Part shown: positions 21,563-30,868 of the stretch, piece after piece | Layout of the letters: each line of letters begins with the position of its first letter | How positions within the stretch are numbered: the stretch's first letter is position 1 | Origin: Cellulomonas rhizosphaerae | GTDB taxonomy: Bacteria > Actinomycetota > Actinomycetes > Actinomycetales > Cellulomonadaceae | Reading direction: 5' to 3' | Length of the DNA stretch: 38,290 bases | Assembly (NCBI RefSeq): GCF_003470205.1 | Contig: NZ_QWKP01000203.1 | Span: forward strand, 1-38,290 | Translations under genes and position numbers: made by a program | Notes under the pieces: model-generated | Databases searched by the model: none | Seen by the model: the letters and a program-made list of their open reading frames with translations, nothing else | What the model was told of the DNA's origin: nothing

Positions 21563-22510
21563 TCAGATGGCGAGAGAAGCCCGCACCAGGGATCGGTACA
21601 AGTCCCCAAGGTTGTGACCAGCAGCCTCGGCAGCCTGGGGCAAAAGCGACGTTTCGGTCATGCCCGGGGCAACGTTGACCTCGAGGAACTCGATGTCGCC
21701 GGACGCCGTCACGATGAGGTCGGTCCGCGAGATCCGGGTGAGACCGAGTGCCTCGTGCGCGGTGACCGCGACCCGCGCGACGGCGGCGGCCAGATCGGAC
21801 GACAGTCGGGCAGGCGCGAAGTACTCGGTCCGCCCCGGGTTGTACCGGGCGTCGTAGTCGTACGGTCCGTCGGTGACGATCTCGACCGCGGGCAGTGCGG
21901 CCGGACCGGAGCCGGTGTCGATCACGGACACGGCGAGCTCGGTCCCGATGACCGCGCGCTCGATGAGGGCGGTGTCGCTGTAGGCGAAGCAGTCGACCAT
22001 CGCTCGGGGAAGCTCGTCGGCCGACGTCACCAGGTTGACCCCGAGCGCCGACCCGCCACGGGACGGCTTCACCACGAGGGGAAGGCCGAGGCGGGAGACG
22101 AGAGCGCCGAGCACTCGCGACGCGCCGAGCTCGCGGAAGAGTGACTGCGGCAGAGTCACGAAGTCGGGCGTCCGCAGGCCGGCGCGCGCGACGACTGTCT
22201 TGGCGATCGGCTTCGACCAGGCGACCCGGCTCTCGCGCGGACCGGTGCCGAGCAGGGGCAGGCCGAGGAGCTGGACGACGTCGCGCACGGAGCCGTCCTC
22301 GCCGGACGTGCCGTGCAGAAGGGGCCAGACCAGGTCGGGCCGCAGATCCGTGAGGGCCGGCACCAGGTCGGCGTCGACGTCGTGGATCGAGACGTCGACG
22401 CCGACGGATCGCAGGGCTTCCGCGACCCGACGGCCGGATCGCAGCGAGACGTCGCGCTCGTGCGAGAGTCCGCCGGCCAGGATGACGACCCGCGGCGAGG
22501 CAGCGGCCAT
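21563..22510 (-). CDS. D-alanine--D-alanine ligase family ATP-grasp protein
   Basis: A 315-residue ATP-grasp ligase. Visible are VVILAGGLSHERDVSLRSG, LLHGTSGEDGSVRDVVQLLGLPLLGTG, PLVVKPSRGGSALGVNLV and the metal-binding end FLEVNVAPGMTETSLLPQAAEAAG, which compares with the EVNTLPGMT of Ddl enzymes. It probably forms D-Ala-D-Ala or a related dipeptide for peptidoglycan. It is somewhat shorter than typical actinobacterial Ddl, and whether it is the main Ddl or a paralogue cannot be told here. ATG at 22508-22510 overlaps the stop of the upstream aminotransferase (TGATG). Confidence 0.8.
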   Translation of the reverse strand: MAAASPRVVILAGGLSHERDVSLRSGRRVAEALRSVGVDVSIHDVDADLVPALTDLRPDLVWPLLHGTSGEDGSVRDVVQLLGLPLLGTGPRESRVAWSKPIAKTVVARAGLRTPDFVTLPQSLFRELGASRVLGALVSRLGLPLVVKPSRGGSALGVNLVTSADELPRAMVDCFAYSDTALIERAVIGTELAVSVIDTGSGPAALPAVEIVTDGPYDYDARYNPGRTEYFAPARLSSDLAAAVARVAVTAHEALGLTRISRTDLIVTASGDIEFLEVNVAPGMTETSLLPQAAEAAGHNLGDLYRSLVRASLAI

Positions 22511-23853
22511 CAGGCGACGTCCGGGCCGGGTGCGTCGACGACGCTGTCCGGGATGGACGACGTGGTGCCGAACAGCTCGACGAGCTCGCGCTCGCCGGCG
22601 ACGACCGAGGCCAGCCGGCGGACGCCCTCGCGGATGCGCTCGGGTGTGGGGAAGCAGTACGAGAGACGCATGTGGGAGGCGCCGCCGCCGTCGTAGTAGA
22701 ACGCGGTGCCGGGGACGTAGGCGACCCGGGCCGTGACCGCGCGGGGGAGCATGTCCTTGGAGTCGAGGCCGTCGGGCAGCTTGACCCAGACGTAGAAGCC
22801 GCCGTCGGGCACGTTCCACGACGCCTCGGGCAGGTGCTCGGCGAGCGCGGAGATCGTCGCGTCTCGCCGCTCGCGGTAGAGCTCGCGATAGGACTTGATC
22901 TGTCCCTGCCAGTCGCACGTCGACAGATAGGTCGAGATGGCGATCTGCGACGCCGACGACGGGCACAGGATCGCGGACTCCGAGGCGAGCACGAGCTTCT
23001 CGCGCACGGCGTGGGGCGCGACGACCCAGCCGACTCGGTAGCCCGGCGCGAACGTCTTGGAGAACGAGCCCAGGTAGAGCACGCCCTCGTCGTCCATCGA
23101 CCGGATCGCGGGGCGCGGCTCGCCCTCGAACCCGAGCAGGCCGTACGGGTTGTCCTCGAGGACGAGAACCCCGTAGCGCCGGGCGATGGCCAGCACCGCG
23201 GGGCGCCGCTCGGTGGAGAGCGAGACCCCGGCCGGGTTGTGGAAGTTGGGGACCGTGTACAGGAACTTGACCCGGCGGCCGGTGGCGGCGAGGGACGCGA
23301 GCGTCTCCTCGAGCGCGGCGGGGACCAGGCCGTGCTCGTCGATCGGCACGTGCACGACGTCGGCCTGGTACGCCCGGAACACACCGAGCGCTCCGACGTA
23401 GGACGGCGCCTCCGCGACGACGACGTCGCCCGGATCGATGAAGATGCGCGTGACCAGGTCCAACGCCTGCTGGGAGCCGGTCGTGACGACCACGTCGTCG
23501 GGGTGGGCGTCGATGCCCTCGAGCCGCATGACGTCGAGGATCTGCTCGCGCAGGGTCACGTCGCCCTGGCCGGAGCCGTACTGCAGCGCCTGGAGGCCGC
23601 GCTGCGAGACGACGCGCGAGGCGACGTCGGACAGCACGTCCAGGGGAAGGCCGTCGAGGTAGGGCATGCCGCCGGCGAGGGAGACGACCTCAGGCCGGTT
23701 GGCGACCGCGAACAGGGCGCGGATCTCCGAGGCTCGCATGCCGTGCGTGCGCTGGGCGTACGCACCGAGCCAGGGGTCGAGGCGGGTGCCGGCGGCGGCG
23801 GAGGACGTGGGGGGGCCCGCCGTCTCGCCGGCAGGCACGATGCGCTCGATCAT
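22510..23853 (-). CDS. PLP-dependent aminotransferase, class I/II
   Basis: A 447-residue fold-type I aminotransferase resembling 2-aminoadipate/aromatic aminotransferases. Characteristic parts are RPEVVSLAGGMPYLDGLP, LQYGSGQGDVTLREQI, TTGSQQALDLVTR, TVPNFHNPAGVSL, EDNPYGLLGFEG and the cofactor lysine K266 in GSFSKTFAPGYRVGW. No N-terminal GntR DNA-binding domain is present. The substrate cannot be assigned. It is coupled to the D-Ala-D-Ala-ligase-like gene. In mycobacteria the peptidoglycan regulator cwlM is near this position, so the pair may also concern cell-wall amino acids; that is inference. Confidence 0.88.
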   Translation of the reverse strand: MIERIVPAGETAGPPTSSAAAGTRLDPWLGAYAQRTHGMRASEIRALFAVANRPEVVSLAGGMPYLDGLPLDVLSDVASRVVSQRGLQALQYGSGQGDVTLREQILDVMRLEGIDAHPDDVVVTTGSQQALDLVTRIFIDPGDVVVAEAPSYVGALGVFRAYQADVVHVPIDEHGLVPAALEETLASLAATGRRVKFLYTVPNFHNPAGVSLSTERRPAVLAIARRYGVLVLEDNPYGLLGFEGEPRPAIRSMDDEGVLYLGSFSKTFAPGYRVGWVVAPHAVREKLVLASESAILCPSSASQIAISTYLSTCDWQGQIKSYRELYRERRDATISALAEHLPEASWNVPDGGFYVWVKLPDGLDSKDMLPRAVTARVAYVPGTAFYYDGGGASHMRLSYCFPTPERIREGVRRLASVVAGERELVELFGTTSSIPDSVVDAPGPDVA

Positions 23854-23895
23854 CCGTGCAGTGTCGCACGCAGGGCGAACGCATTCGCCCGACGG

Positions 23896-24228
23896 TCACA
23901 CCGTGGCGAGCACGCCCTCGATCTGCTCGGTGATGCTGGCCTTGGGGCGCGCGCCGATGACCGACTGCACGAGCTCACCGCCCGCGTAGAAGTTGAGCGT
24001 CGGGATCGAGACGATGCCGTAGTCGCCCACCACGCGCGGGTTCTCGTCGGAGTTGATCTTGACGATCTTCACGCGGCCGTCGTACGTCTTCGACAGCTCT
24101 TCCAGCACGGGCGCGACCATGCGGCACGGCCCGCACCACGGCGCCCAGAAGTCGACGACGACGGGGATGTCGGAGCCGAGAACCTCCGCCGCGAACGTGT
24201 CGTCGGTGACAGCAGTGACCGAGCTCAT
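23896..24228 (-). CDS. trxA: Thioredoxin
   Basis: A 110-residue thioredoxin with active site [10 protein letters not shown] (C32, C35), a cis-Pro loop SIPTLNFY and an intact fold length. It reduces protein disulfides in the cytoplasm using electrons from TrxB. ATG at 24226-24228 follows GGAGGAGG and overlaps the trxB stop by ATGA. The frame is open further upstream inside trxB, but that part is not thioredoxin. Confidence 0.96.
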   Translation of the reverse strand: MSSVTAVTDDTFAAEVLGSDIPVVVDFWAPWCGPCRMVAPVLEELSKTYDGRVKIVKINSDENPRVVGDYGIVSIPTLNFYAGGELVQSVIGARPKASITEQIEGVLATV

Positions 24229-25226
24229 CGTGCCTCCTCCAGAACGGGCGCGGGGCCCAGGTCGGGGACCGGGTCGGCCAGCCCGTCCTCGAGCGCCGCG
24301 AGGAAGTGCTGGGCGTCCAGGGCGGCGGAGCAGCCGGAGCCGGCGGCGGTGATGGCCTGGCGGTAGGTGTGGTCGACGAGGTCGCCGCACGCGAAGACGC
24401 CGGGCAGGTTGGTCGCGGTGGTGCGGCCGACGACCTGCACGTACCCGTTCTCGTCGAGGTCGATCTGGCCGACGAGCAGCTCCGAGCGCGGCACGTGGCC
24501 GATGGCCACGAACACGCCCGTGGCAGGGTGCTTGCGCGTCTCGCCGGTCACGGTGTCGCGCAGCGTCACGCCGGTGACCTTCGCGTCGCCCGCGATGCCG
24601 ACGATCTCGGAGTTCCAGGCGAACTCGATCTTCGGGTCGTTCGCGGCGCGGTCGGCCATGATCTTGGAGGCCCGCAGCTGGTCACGCCGGTGGACCATCG
24701 TGACGCGCTTGCCGAACCGGGTCAGGAACGTGGCCTCCTCGACCGCGGAGTCCCCGCCGCCGACGACGATGATCTCCTGGTCCTTGAAGAAGAACCCGTC
24801 GCACGTGGCGCACCAGGACACGCCCCGCCCGGACAGACGCTTCTCGTCGTCCAGGCCCAGCTCGCGGTACGCGGAACCGGTCGACAGGATGACGGAACGC
24901 GCGAGATAGGTCTCGCCACCGGACACCACGATCTTCTTGACCGGGCCGTCGAGCTCGAGCGACGTGGCGTCGTCCCACAGCACCTCGGCGCCGAAGCGCT
25001 CGGCCTGCTTCTGCAGGTTCTCCATGAGCTCGGGGCCTTGGATGCCGTCGGGGAACCCGGGGAAGTTCTCGACCTCGGTGGTGTTCATCAGGGCGCCGCC
25101 CGCGGTCACCGAGCCGGCGACGATCAGCGGGGCGAGCCCGGCACGTGCTGCGTAGATGGCCGCGGTGTAGCCGGCGGGGCCGGAGCCGACGATCACGAGG
25201 TCGCGCACGGTGCTGTCCTGGGTCAC
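24225..25226 (-). CDS. trxB: Thioredoxin-disulfide reductase
   Basis: A 333-residue flavoprotein that reduces thioredoxin with NADPH. It has the FAD motif [20 protein letters not shown] near the N-terminus, the redox pair C139-C142 in SWCATCDG, the NADPH motif [12 protein letters not shown], and the C-terminal FAD motif [10 protein letters not shown]. The last ~35 residues (after [19 protein letters not shown]) are a slightly long tail. The start is GTG at 25224-25226 with AAGGAA upstream. It forms a coupled pair with trxA. Confidence 0.96.
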   Translation of the reverse strand: MTQDSTVRDLVIVGSGPAGYTAAIYAARAGLAPLIVAGSVTAGGALMNTTEVENFPGFPDGIQGPELMENLQKQAERFGAEVLWDDATSLELDGPVKKIVVSGGETYLARSVILSTGSAYRELGLDDEKRLSGRGVSWCATCDGFFFKDQEIIVVGGGDSAVEEATFLTRFGKRVTMVHRRDQLRASKIMADRAANDPKIEFAWNSEIVGIAGDAKVTGVTLRDTVTGETRKHPATGVFVAIGHVPRSELLVGQIDLDENGYVQVVGRTTATNLPGVFACGDLVDHTYRQAITAAGSGCSAALDAQHFLAALEDGLADPVPDLGPAPVLEEAR

Positions 25227-25303
25227 GAGAAGTTCCTTGCAGTCGATCGAGTCGGTGAGGCTGTCGCAGTCAACCGATCCTAGGCGGGATCTGTTCCGCG
25301 CAC

Positions 25304-25331
25304 GGTCAGGACAGCTCGGTCAGGACAGCTC
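25304..25331. repeat. 14-bp tandem duplication at the end of the MurJ-fusion gene
   Basis: GGTCAGGACAGCTC is repeated back to back. On the minus strand it duplicates the last codons and stop of the MurJ-fusion gene (Glu-Leu-Ser-stop), so a second stop copy lies just beyond the first. Probably a small slippage duplication. Confidence 0.7.
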
Positions 25332-28300
25332 GATCTCGGCCAGCTCGAGGCGGAACGACCCGTCGCTCGCGGTCGGCAGCTCGGTGATCCACAGCGTGAG
25401 CTTGTCGGTCTCGGTCGCCGGGTCGAGCGTGAACGTCACCTCGGAGCCGAACTCGCCCTCGGCGAGCAGCTTGCCGCCGCTCGGGTCCGACTTCCCGGTG
25501 TCGCGGATCTCGACGTGTCCGCCCGAGCCGTTCGTGTGCAGCGTGACGGTGTGGACGGTCGTCGGGTCCTTGAGCGTCATGACGTAGCCGACGCCATTCT
25601 TGAAGCCCGCGAAGTCCGCCCGCTTGTAGGTCATCGTGTACCAGTACGTCGACGGGTCGCCGTCGAACGCGCGGTCCACGGCCTCCTGGTGCTCGCCGTC
25701 GTCGTCCGACGGGTCGACCGACGTCGCGGAGCCGATGACCGGCGGCACGGTCGACTCGGCGGGGGTCGACGGCTCCGCGGACGGGCTGCTGGGCTCGTCG
25801 GACGTCGGTTCGGGGCTCGCCGAGGTCGACGTCGAGGGGCTGGGCTCGGGCGCGCCCGTGTCGAGCGAGCTGAACAGCGCCTTGAACGCCAGGACGACGC
25901 CGATGACGACCGCGATGCCCACGAGGATCAGCACGAGCGCCGTCGGGTTGAACCGGCGGCGCGGCTCGGTCTCGTACTCCTGCTCCTCGACGATGCGGTC
26001 GAAGTCGAAGCCGCCGACGAGGGTCGGGGCCGGCTCGGGCGCGGGCGCTGCGGGCGGCTCGTCGTTCCAGGCGCGTGCGGTCGCGGCAGCTCCGACCGCG
26101 CCAGCGGCTCCGAACGCGGACGTGCGCGTGGGCGCTGCGGGCGGCGGGGTGCCGGGGCGGTTGACGCCGGCGGGCGGCGGCTGCGCGTCGTAGGACGTAC
26201 GGATCGACTCGCGCTGGACGGCGATGGGGGCGGTGTCCTCCATGTCGTCGACGTCGAAGTCGTCGTCGGGAGCATCCGGAACGCCCGGGACGGCAGGAGG
26301 TGCCGCAGCGACGGGCACCACAGGCACCGGCCCGGTCGCGACCTGCACGGCGCGGATCGCGCCCCAGGGCTCGAGCTCACGCACGAGCTCGCCCGGGCTG
26401 TGCGGCCCGTCGTCGTTCGGGCCGAGCGTCACGGCGCACAGCGTGTCGAGGTCGCCCGGGACGTCGGCGACGAGCTCGGCCGGGGGGATGGGCAGGCCGT
26501 CGACGGTCGGGGCGTCGGGGAGGTCGACGCCGAACGACGGCAGCGACGGGTCGGCGGCCCAGTGGCCCGTGAGGGCGGCGTACAGGACGCGGACGAGGCC
26601 GACCGTGTCGGCGCGCGTGGTCGTGTGGGCGTCGCGCGCGACGATGCTCAGCAGGCCGGCGTCGAGGCCGAGGCCGGAGACCACGATGCGGCCGTCGTCG
26701 GTCACGTGCAGGGAGGAGGGACGCAGCGCCAGGTGGTGCACGCCGCGTCGTCGGGCGACCTCGAGCGCGGCCGCGGCCTCGCCGGCGATCGCGCGTGCCT
26801 GGTCGGCGGTGAGCGGTCCGCGAGCCAGCAGGTCGGCGAGCGACGGGCCGGTGACCTGCTCGGACACGACGTAGCCGTGCCCCTCGTGCGTGCCGACGTC
26901 GAGCACGCGCACCAGGCGCGCGTCCGTGACGAGCGCGGCGCGGCGGGCGCCGTCGAGGGCCTGCGAGATGTGCCCGGACGAGAGCACGTGCACCCGCACG
27001 GGCCGGTCGAGGATCTGGTCGGTGGCCTGCCACGCGGTCGACCCCGGGAGGTCGGACTCGGCGGCCTGGACCACCCGGTACCGCCCCGAGAGCACGGTGC
27101 CCCGCTCGACGACCTCGCTCACGGCACCTCCTGCGTCGTTGACCTGGGCCGATCCCGGGTGCGGCCCTGTGTGCAGCCTAGACGCGCGACCGCGCACCTT
27201 CGCGAGGAGCGGGCCCAGAAGGGTGTCGAGCTCGGAGACGCGCATGAGCCGGAGCGCGGCCAGGTAGACCAGTCCCATGACGGTGCCGACGACGGCGCAC
27301 TCGATGATCGCGGCGATGTTGCCGCCGGACAGCAGGCTGCGCAGCACGACGAGCGTGAGCAGCCCGAACCCCGCCGCGACCACGGCGGCGAGCAGGGCCT
27401 GCACGTGCACCCGCAGCACGCGCGGACCGTCGAGGGTCCGCAGCCTGGCGCGGAGCATCCAGAGGCCCAGGACGGCGCCGACGACGTACGACACGCTCAT
27501 CGACAGGCCGGCGCCCGCCACCCAGGAGCGCGGTTCCAGCACGTAGCGCCCGAGCAGGGTGCCGACGACGACGATGACCGCCATCACGAGCTGGATCGGC
27601 ACCATCCCGCGCGCGTCCTCGTACGCGTAGTAGACGCGCTGGCACATCGACCACGCCCCGAACGCGGGCAGGCCGACGATCATCGCGACGACGACAGGCG
27701 AGACGGCGTGCACCTGCGCGTCCGACGAGGTCCACAGCAGGATCTGCGTGATCGGCACGGCCAAGACCGTGACGACCGCCATCGCGAGCACCGTGAAGAG
27801 CCCGACGACGCGCAGGCCGCTGGACAGCGTCGCCCGGACGGCGTCGACGTCCCTCTCGTGCGCCTGCTCGGACAGCCGGGTGAACAGGGCGGTGGCCAGG
27901 GACACCGTGACCAGCGAGTGCGGCAGCATGAAGATGAGGAAGGCCCAGTCGTACGCGGCGTTACCGGCGACCGCTCCACCGCCTGCTGCACTGGGTGCGT
28001 CCGAAGCCACGCGCGAGACGACGATGTAGCCGAGCTGCCCGATCGCGAGGCCGACGAGCGTCCAGGTCGCGACCTTGCCCGCGCGGCCGAGCCCGGAGCC
28101 GCGGAGCCCCCAGCGCACCCGGTAGTGGACGCCCGACGCGCGCAGCGCGGGGATGAGGACCACGGCCTGCGCGATGATGCCGAGCGTCGCAGACCCCGCG
28201 AGGAGGGTCGTCTGGCCCACGGTCCAGTTCGCGGCGACCTCGATGCCGTCCGGGCCCGCCTTCGCGACGCCGAACAGCGCGATGAACACCACGAAGCCGG

Positions 28301-28823
28301 CGATCGACACGACGTTGTTGACGACCGGGGCCCACATGTACGGGCCGAACGAGCCACGAGCGTTGAGGACCTGCCCGAGCAGCGCGTACATCCCGTAGAA
28401 GAACATCTGCGGGACGCACCAGAACGCGAACGCCGTCGCGAGCTCGGTCTGCGCGCTGGTGAACCCCTTGCCGTAGAGGTGGACGAGCAGCGGGGCGCAC
28501 AGCGTCAGGATCAGGGTCGCGCCGGCCAGCAGTGCGAAGCCGAAGGTCAGGAGACGGTCGACGTACTCCTGCCCGGCCTTGCGCCGGTAGGCCTGCACCA
28601 CCTGCGGCACGAGCACGGCGTTGAGCACGCCGCCCGCGAGCAGCATGTACAGGATGTTCGGCAGCTTGTTGGCCACCGAGAACGCGTCGGCCGCCTGGCC
28701 CGTGGCACCGATGGCGCTCGCGAGGACCATCTGGCGCAGCAGTCCCAGCATGCGGGAGGCCGCTGTGCCGGACGCCATGAGCGCGGCACCGCGACGCACA
28801 CCCCCCGAGCTGGTGGCGCTCAC
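25320..28823 (-). CDS. murJ: MurJ lipid II flippase fused to pseudokinase and sugar-binding-like domain
   Basis: An 1167-residue multidomain protein. Residues ~1-550 are the MurJ/MviN flippase with many membrane helices (GAALMASGTAASRMLGLLRQ, NKLPNILYMLLAGGVLNAVLVP), which exports lipid II. Residues ~575-830 resemble a Ser/Thr kinase but lack catalytic residues: the HRD loop is replaced by HLALRPSSLHV and the DFG position by SGLG. A Pro/Ala-rich linker, a membrane helix (FNPTALVLILVGIAVVIGVVLAF) and a Ser/Thr/Pro stalk lead to an extracytoplasmic domain like F5/8-type C modules (AVDRAFDGDPSTYWYT to LELAEIELS). Mycobacterial MviN (Rv3910) has the same architecture, and its pseudokinase recruits FhaA after phosphorylation. 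The GTG start overlaps the DUF6049 stop. Confidence 0.93.
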   Translation of the reverse strand: MSATSSGGVRRGAALMASGTAASRMLGLLRQMVLASAIGATGQAADAFSVANKLPNILYMLLAGGVLNAVLVPQVVQAYRRKAGQEYVDRLLTFGFALLAGATLILTLCAPLLVHLYGKGFTSAQTELATAFAFWCVPQMFFYGMYALLGQVLNARGSFGPYMWAPVVNNVVSIAGFVVFIALFGVAKAGPDGIEVAANWTVGQTTLLAGSATLGIIAQAVVLIPALRASGVHYRVRWGLRGSGLGRAGKVATWTLVGLAIGQLGYIVVSRVASDAPSAAGGGAVAGNAAYDWAFLIFMLPHSLVTVSLATALFTRLSEQAHERDVDAVRATLSSGLRVVGLFTVLAMAVVTVLAVPITQILLWTSSDAQVHAVSPVVVAMIVGLPAFGAWSMCQRVYYAYEDARGMVPIQLVMAVIVVVGTLLGRYVLEPRSWVAGAGLSMSVSYVVGAVLGLWMLRARLRTLDGPRVLRVHVQALLAAVVAAGFGLLTLVVLRSLLSGGNIAAIIECAVVGTVMGLVYLAALRLMRVSELDTLLGPLLAKVRGRASRLHTGPHPGSAQVNDAGGAVSEVVERGTVLSGRYRVVQAAESDLPGSTAWQATDQILDRPVRVHVLSSGHISQALDGARRAALVTDARLVRVLDVGTHEGHGYVVSEQVTGPSLADLLARGPLTADQARAIAGEAAAALEVARRRGVHHLALRPSSLHVTDDGRIVVSGLGLDAGLLSIVARDAHTTTRADTVGLVRVLYAALTGHWAADPSLPSFGVDLPDAPTVDGLPIPPAELVADVPGDLDTLCAVTLGPNDDGPHSPGELVRELEPWGAIRAVQVATGPVPVVPVAAAPPAVPGVPDAPDDDFDVDDMEDTAPIAVQRESIRTSYDAQPPPAGVNRPGTPPPAAPTRTSAFGAAGAVGAAATARAWNDEPPAAPAPEPAPTLVGGFDFDRIVEEQEYETEPRRRFNPTALVLILVGIAVVIGVVLAFKALFSSLDTGAPEPSPSTSTSASPEPTSDEPSSPSAEPSTPAESTVPPVIGSATSVDPSDDDGEHQEAVDRAFDGDPSTYWYTMTYKRADFAGFKNGVGYVMTLKDPTTVHTVTLHTNGSGGHVEIRDTGKSDPSGGKLLAEGEFGSEVTFTLDPATETDKLTLWITELPTASDGSFRLELAEIELS

Positions 28824-30868
28824 GTCCCCTGTTCCTCGTCCGGGACGCCGCCCAGCACGGGCAGCGGCGGGGCGGGGCCGGTCTCGGCCTCGGTCCGTGC
28901 CCCCCGTCGGGCGCTCTGGCCGCGGCGGACCGTGCGGACGATGCCGAGGATCAGCCCGATGACGAGCAGGGCGCCGACCGCGTACGTCCCGACGCTCTCG
29001 ATCGTCGGGGCGACCCGTGCGGTGAACTCACGCGGTGCGGCGACGACGTCGCCTGCGGGCGACTCGAGGGTCGCCGTGACGGTGACGTCGCAGTTCGCGG
29101 TCGCCTGCAGGTGGACCGCTACGGTCGCGCTGGAGGTGGACTCGACGGTGACCGGGTCGATCGGGTCGACCTGGAGGCACGCCTTGCGCGGGGTCATGAC
29201 GAGCTGGACGGTCGCGGGCACCTCGAGGTCGTTGCGCACGGTCACGCGCATGGGCGCCTCGGCGCTGAGCACGTTGAGGTCGCTGATCGGTGCGATCGAC
29301 AGGCCGACCGTGCGGGCGGAGACCTCCTTGACCACGTTCCCGGCCAGGGCGGTGCGGCCCGTCGGGTCGGCGCGCCAGGCGAGCGAGAGCGGGGCCAGCG
29401 TCTCGGCGTCGACACCGGTCAGCAGCGTGGTCGGGTCCGGTGTGATCGCCGAGAAGTCGACGGCGTGCCCGCGAGCGGTGGCGAGCGCCGCGACCTCGGC
29501 AGGCGCGATCTCGTCGTCGGCTGCCTCTCCCTGCGCCGGCACGTCCACCTGCGTGGCCGTGCCGACCAGGAGCGTCGAGACGGGGTCGACCTGGACCCAC
29601 GGCGCGGAGCGCAGCGCGGTCATGACGACGCGGACCGCGGCCGGGTCGGGGACCTGGTCGCGGCCGGGCGCGAGCAGCACGGGGTCGGGCGTGCTCTCGC
29701 TCTCGCGGGCCACGAGCGCGAGCTCCGCGAGGGCGCGCTGCGCGGTGGTCGCGTCGGTGGCGTCGGGGACGACCGTCGTGGGGTCGGAGAGCAGGGCGGA
29801 GAGCGTGCCGTCCGGGCCGAGGCGGTCGAGCGAGCCGCCCTCGGTGGACATCCGCGCGTGGGTGACCGCGGAGTTGGCCCCGACGGCCGGCGTGCGCGTG
29901 ACGGCCGCGACGACGTCCGCACTCGCAGCTGCCGCCGCCGTCTCGGCGTCGAGGTTCTGGCCGGGTGCCGCCCACACCATCGTGCGCCGACCTGCGCCCA
30001 GCACGTCCGACGTGCGCGCGTGGTCCACCGCGACCTGGAACAGGGAGCCCTCGTCGGCGCGCGCGACGGCGGCGACGTCGGGATCGGACCACGGGAGCGT
30101 GAACGTGGCGTGCCGCGACGAGGCCGTCGTCATCGCCTGCGCCCACGCCTGCGACGCCGGTCCGCCCGCGCGCGCCTGCTCGACGAGCGCCGGGTCGGCG
30201 GCGAAGCCGATGGCGTCGTCGACCTGGATCGCGGCGAGCGAGCGACCGAGCCGCCCTGTCGGGGAGGTCAGCTGGTCGAGCTCGGTGCTCGGCGTCGTGG
30301 CGAGCGGGTTCGCCGCAGGGCCGGCGACGGGCAGCAGCACCGAGACGGGGACCGGCGTGACCGACTGCTCGGGGTACCAGAGCGCGTAGGACCGGGCGAG
30401 CCCGACGCGGGCGCCACCTTCGGTCGCCTCCACGGCGAGGCCGCGCGGGCCCCAGACGCCGGGAAGGTTCGTGAACTGGATCCGCGCCGCCGGCAGGGTG
30501 AGGGTCACGTCCGCGGAGGCACCCGGCTCGAGCGGGTCGTCCAGCGCCTGGACCACCGTGACCTGCCCGGCGAGCTCGGAGTCGGCGCGGTCGGCCCACG
30601 CCGCCACCTCGTCGCGCGAGCCCATCCGGAAGTAGTTGATGCGCAGGTCGGCCGCGGCGTTCTTCAGCACGCTGGTGCCGTCGTTGTGCAGGGTCGCACG
30701 CACGGTCAGGTCCTCGCCGGGGCGCAGCACGACGGGGGAGATCGAGGTGATCTCGACGCGGACGGGCAGGGGGTCGGCGGCGCTCGCGGGCAGGGCGGGG
30801 GCCAGGATCAGGCCGGCGACCAGGGCGAGCGCCGCGCTCAGCACCCTGCGTGCCAGACGCCCGCTCAT
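28820..30868 (-). CDS. DUF6049 exported protein
   Basis: A 682-residue protein with an N-terminal signal peptide (ARRVLSAALALVAGLILAPA, then ASA) and one membrane helix near the C-terminus (GTYAVGALLVIGLILGIV) followed by a basic tail, so most of it should face outside. Beta-rich segments (PVRVEITSISPVVLRPGEDL near the start) suggest Ig-like domains. It corresponds to mycobacterial Rv3909, always next to murJ. Function is unknown; a role in envelope assembly is inferred from context. ATG at 30866-30868 overlaps the Nudix stop (ATGA), and its own stop overlaps the murJ start. Confidence 0.9.
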   Translation of the reverse strand: MSGRLARRVLSAALALVAGLILAPALPASAADPLPVRVEITSISPVVLRPGEDLTVRATLHNDGTSVLKNAAADLRINYFRMGSRDEVAAWADRADSELAGQVTVVQALDDPLEPGASADVTLTLPAARIQFTNLPGVWGPRGLAVEATEGGARVGLARSYALWYPEQSVTPVPVSVLLPVAGPAANPLATTPSTELDQLTSPTGRLGRSLAAIQVDDAIGFAADPALVEQARAGGPASQAWAQAMTTASSRHATFTLPWSDPDVAAVARADEGSLFQVAVDHARTSDVLGAGRRTMVWAAPGQNLDAETAAAAASADVVAAVTRTPAVGANSAVTHARMSTEGGSLDRLGPDGTLSALLSDPTTVVPDATDATTAQRALAELALVARESESTPDPVLLAPGRDQVPDPAAVRVVMTALRSAPWVQVDPVSTLLVGTATQVDVPAQGEAADDEIAPAEVAALATARGHAVDFSAITPDPTTLLTGVDAETLAPLSLAWRADPTGRTALAGNVVKEVSARTVGLSIAPISDLNVLSAEAPMRVTVRNDLEVPATVQLVMTPRKACLQVDPIDPVTVESTSSATVAVHLQATANCDVTVTATLESPAGDVVAAPREFTARVAPTIESVGTYAVGALLVIGLILGIVRTVRRGQSARRGARTEAETGPAPPLPVLGGVPDEEQGT

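Noticed and set aside
25515..30389. 1624-codon frame antisense to murJ and DUF6049
   Set aside because: Arg-rich low-complexity shadow of two real genes; no family motifs.
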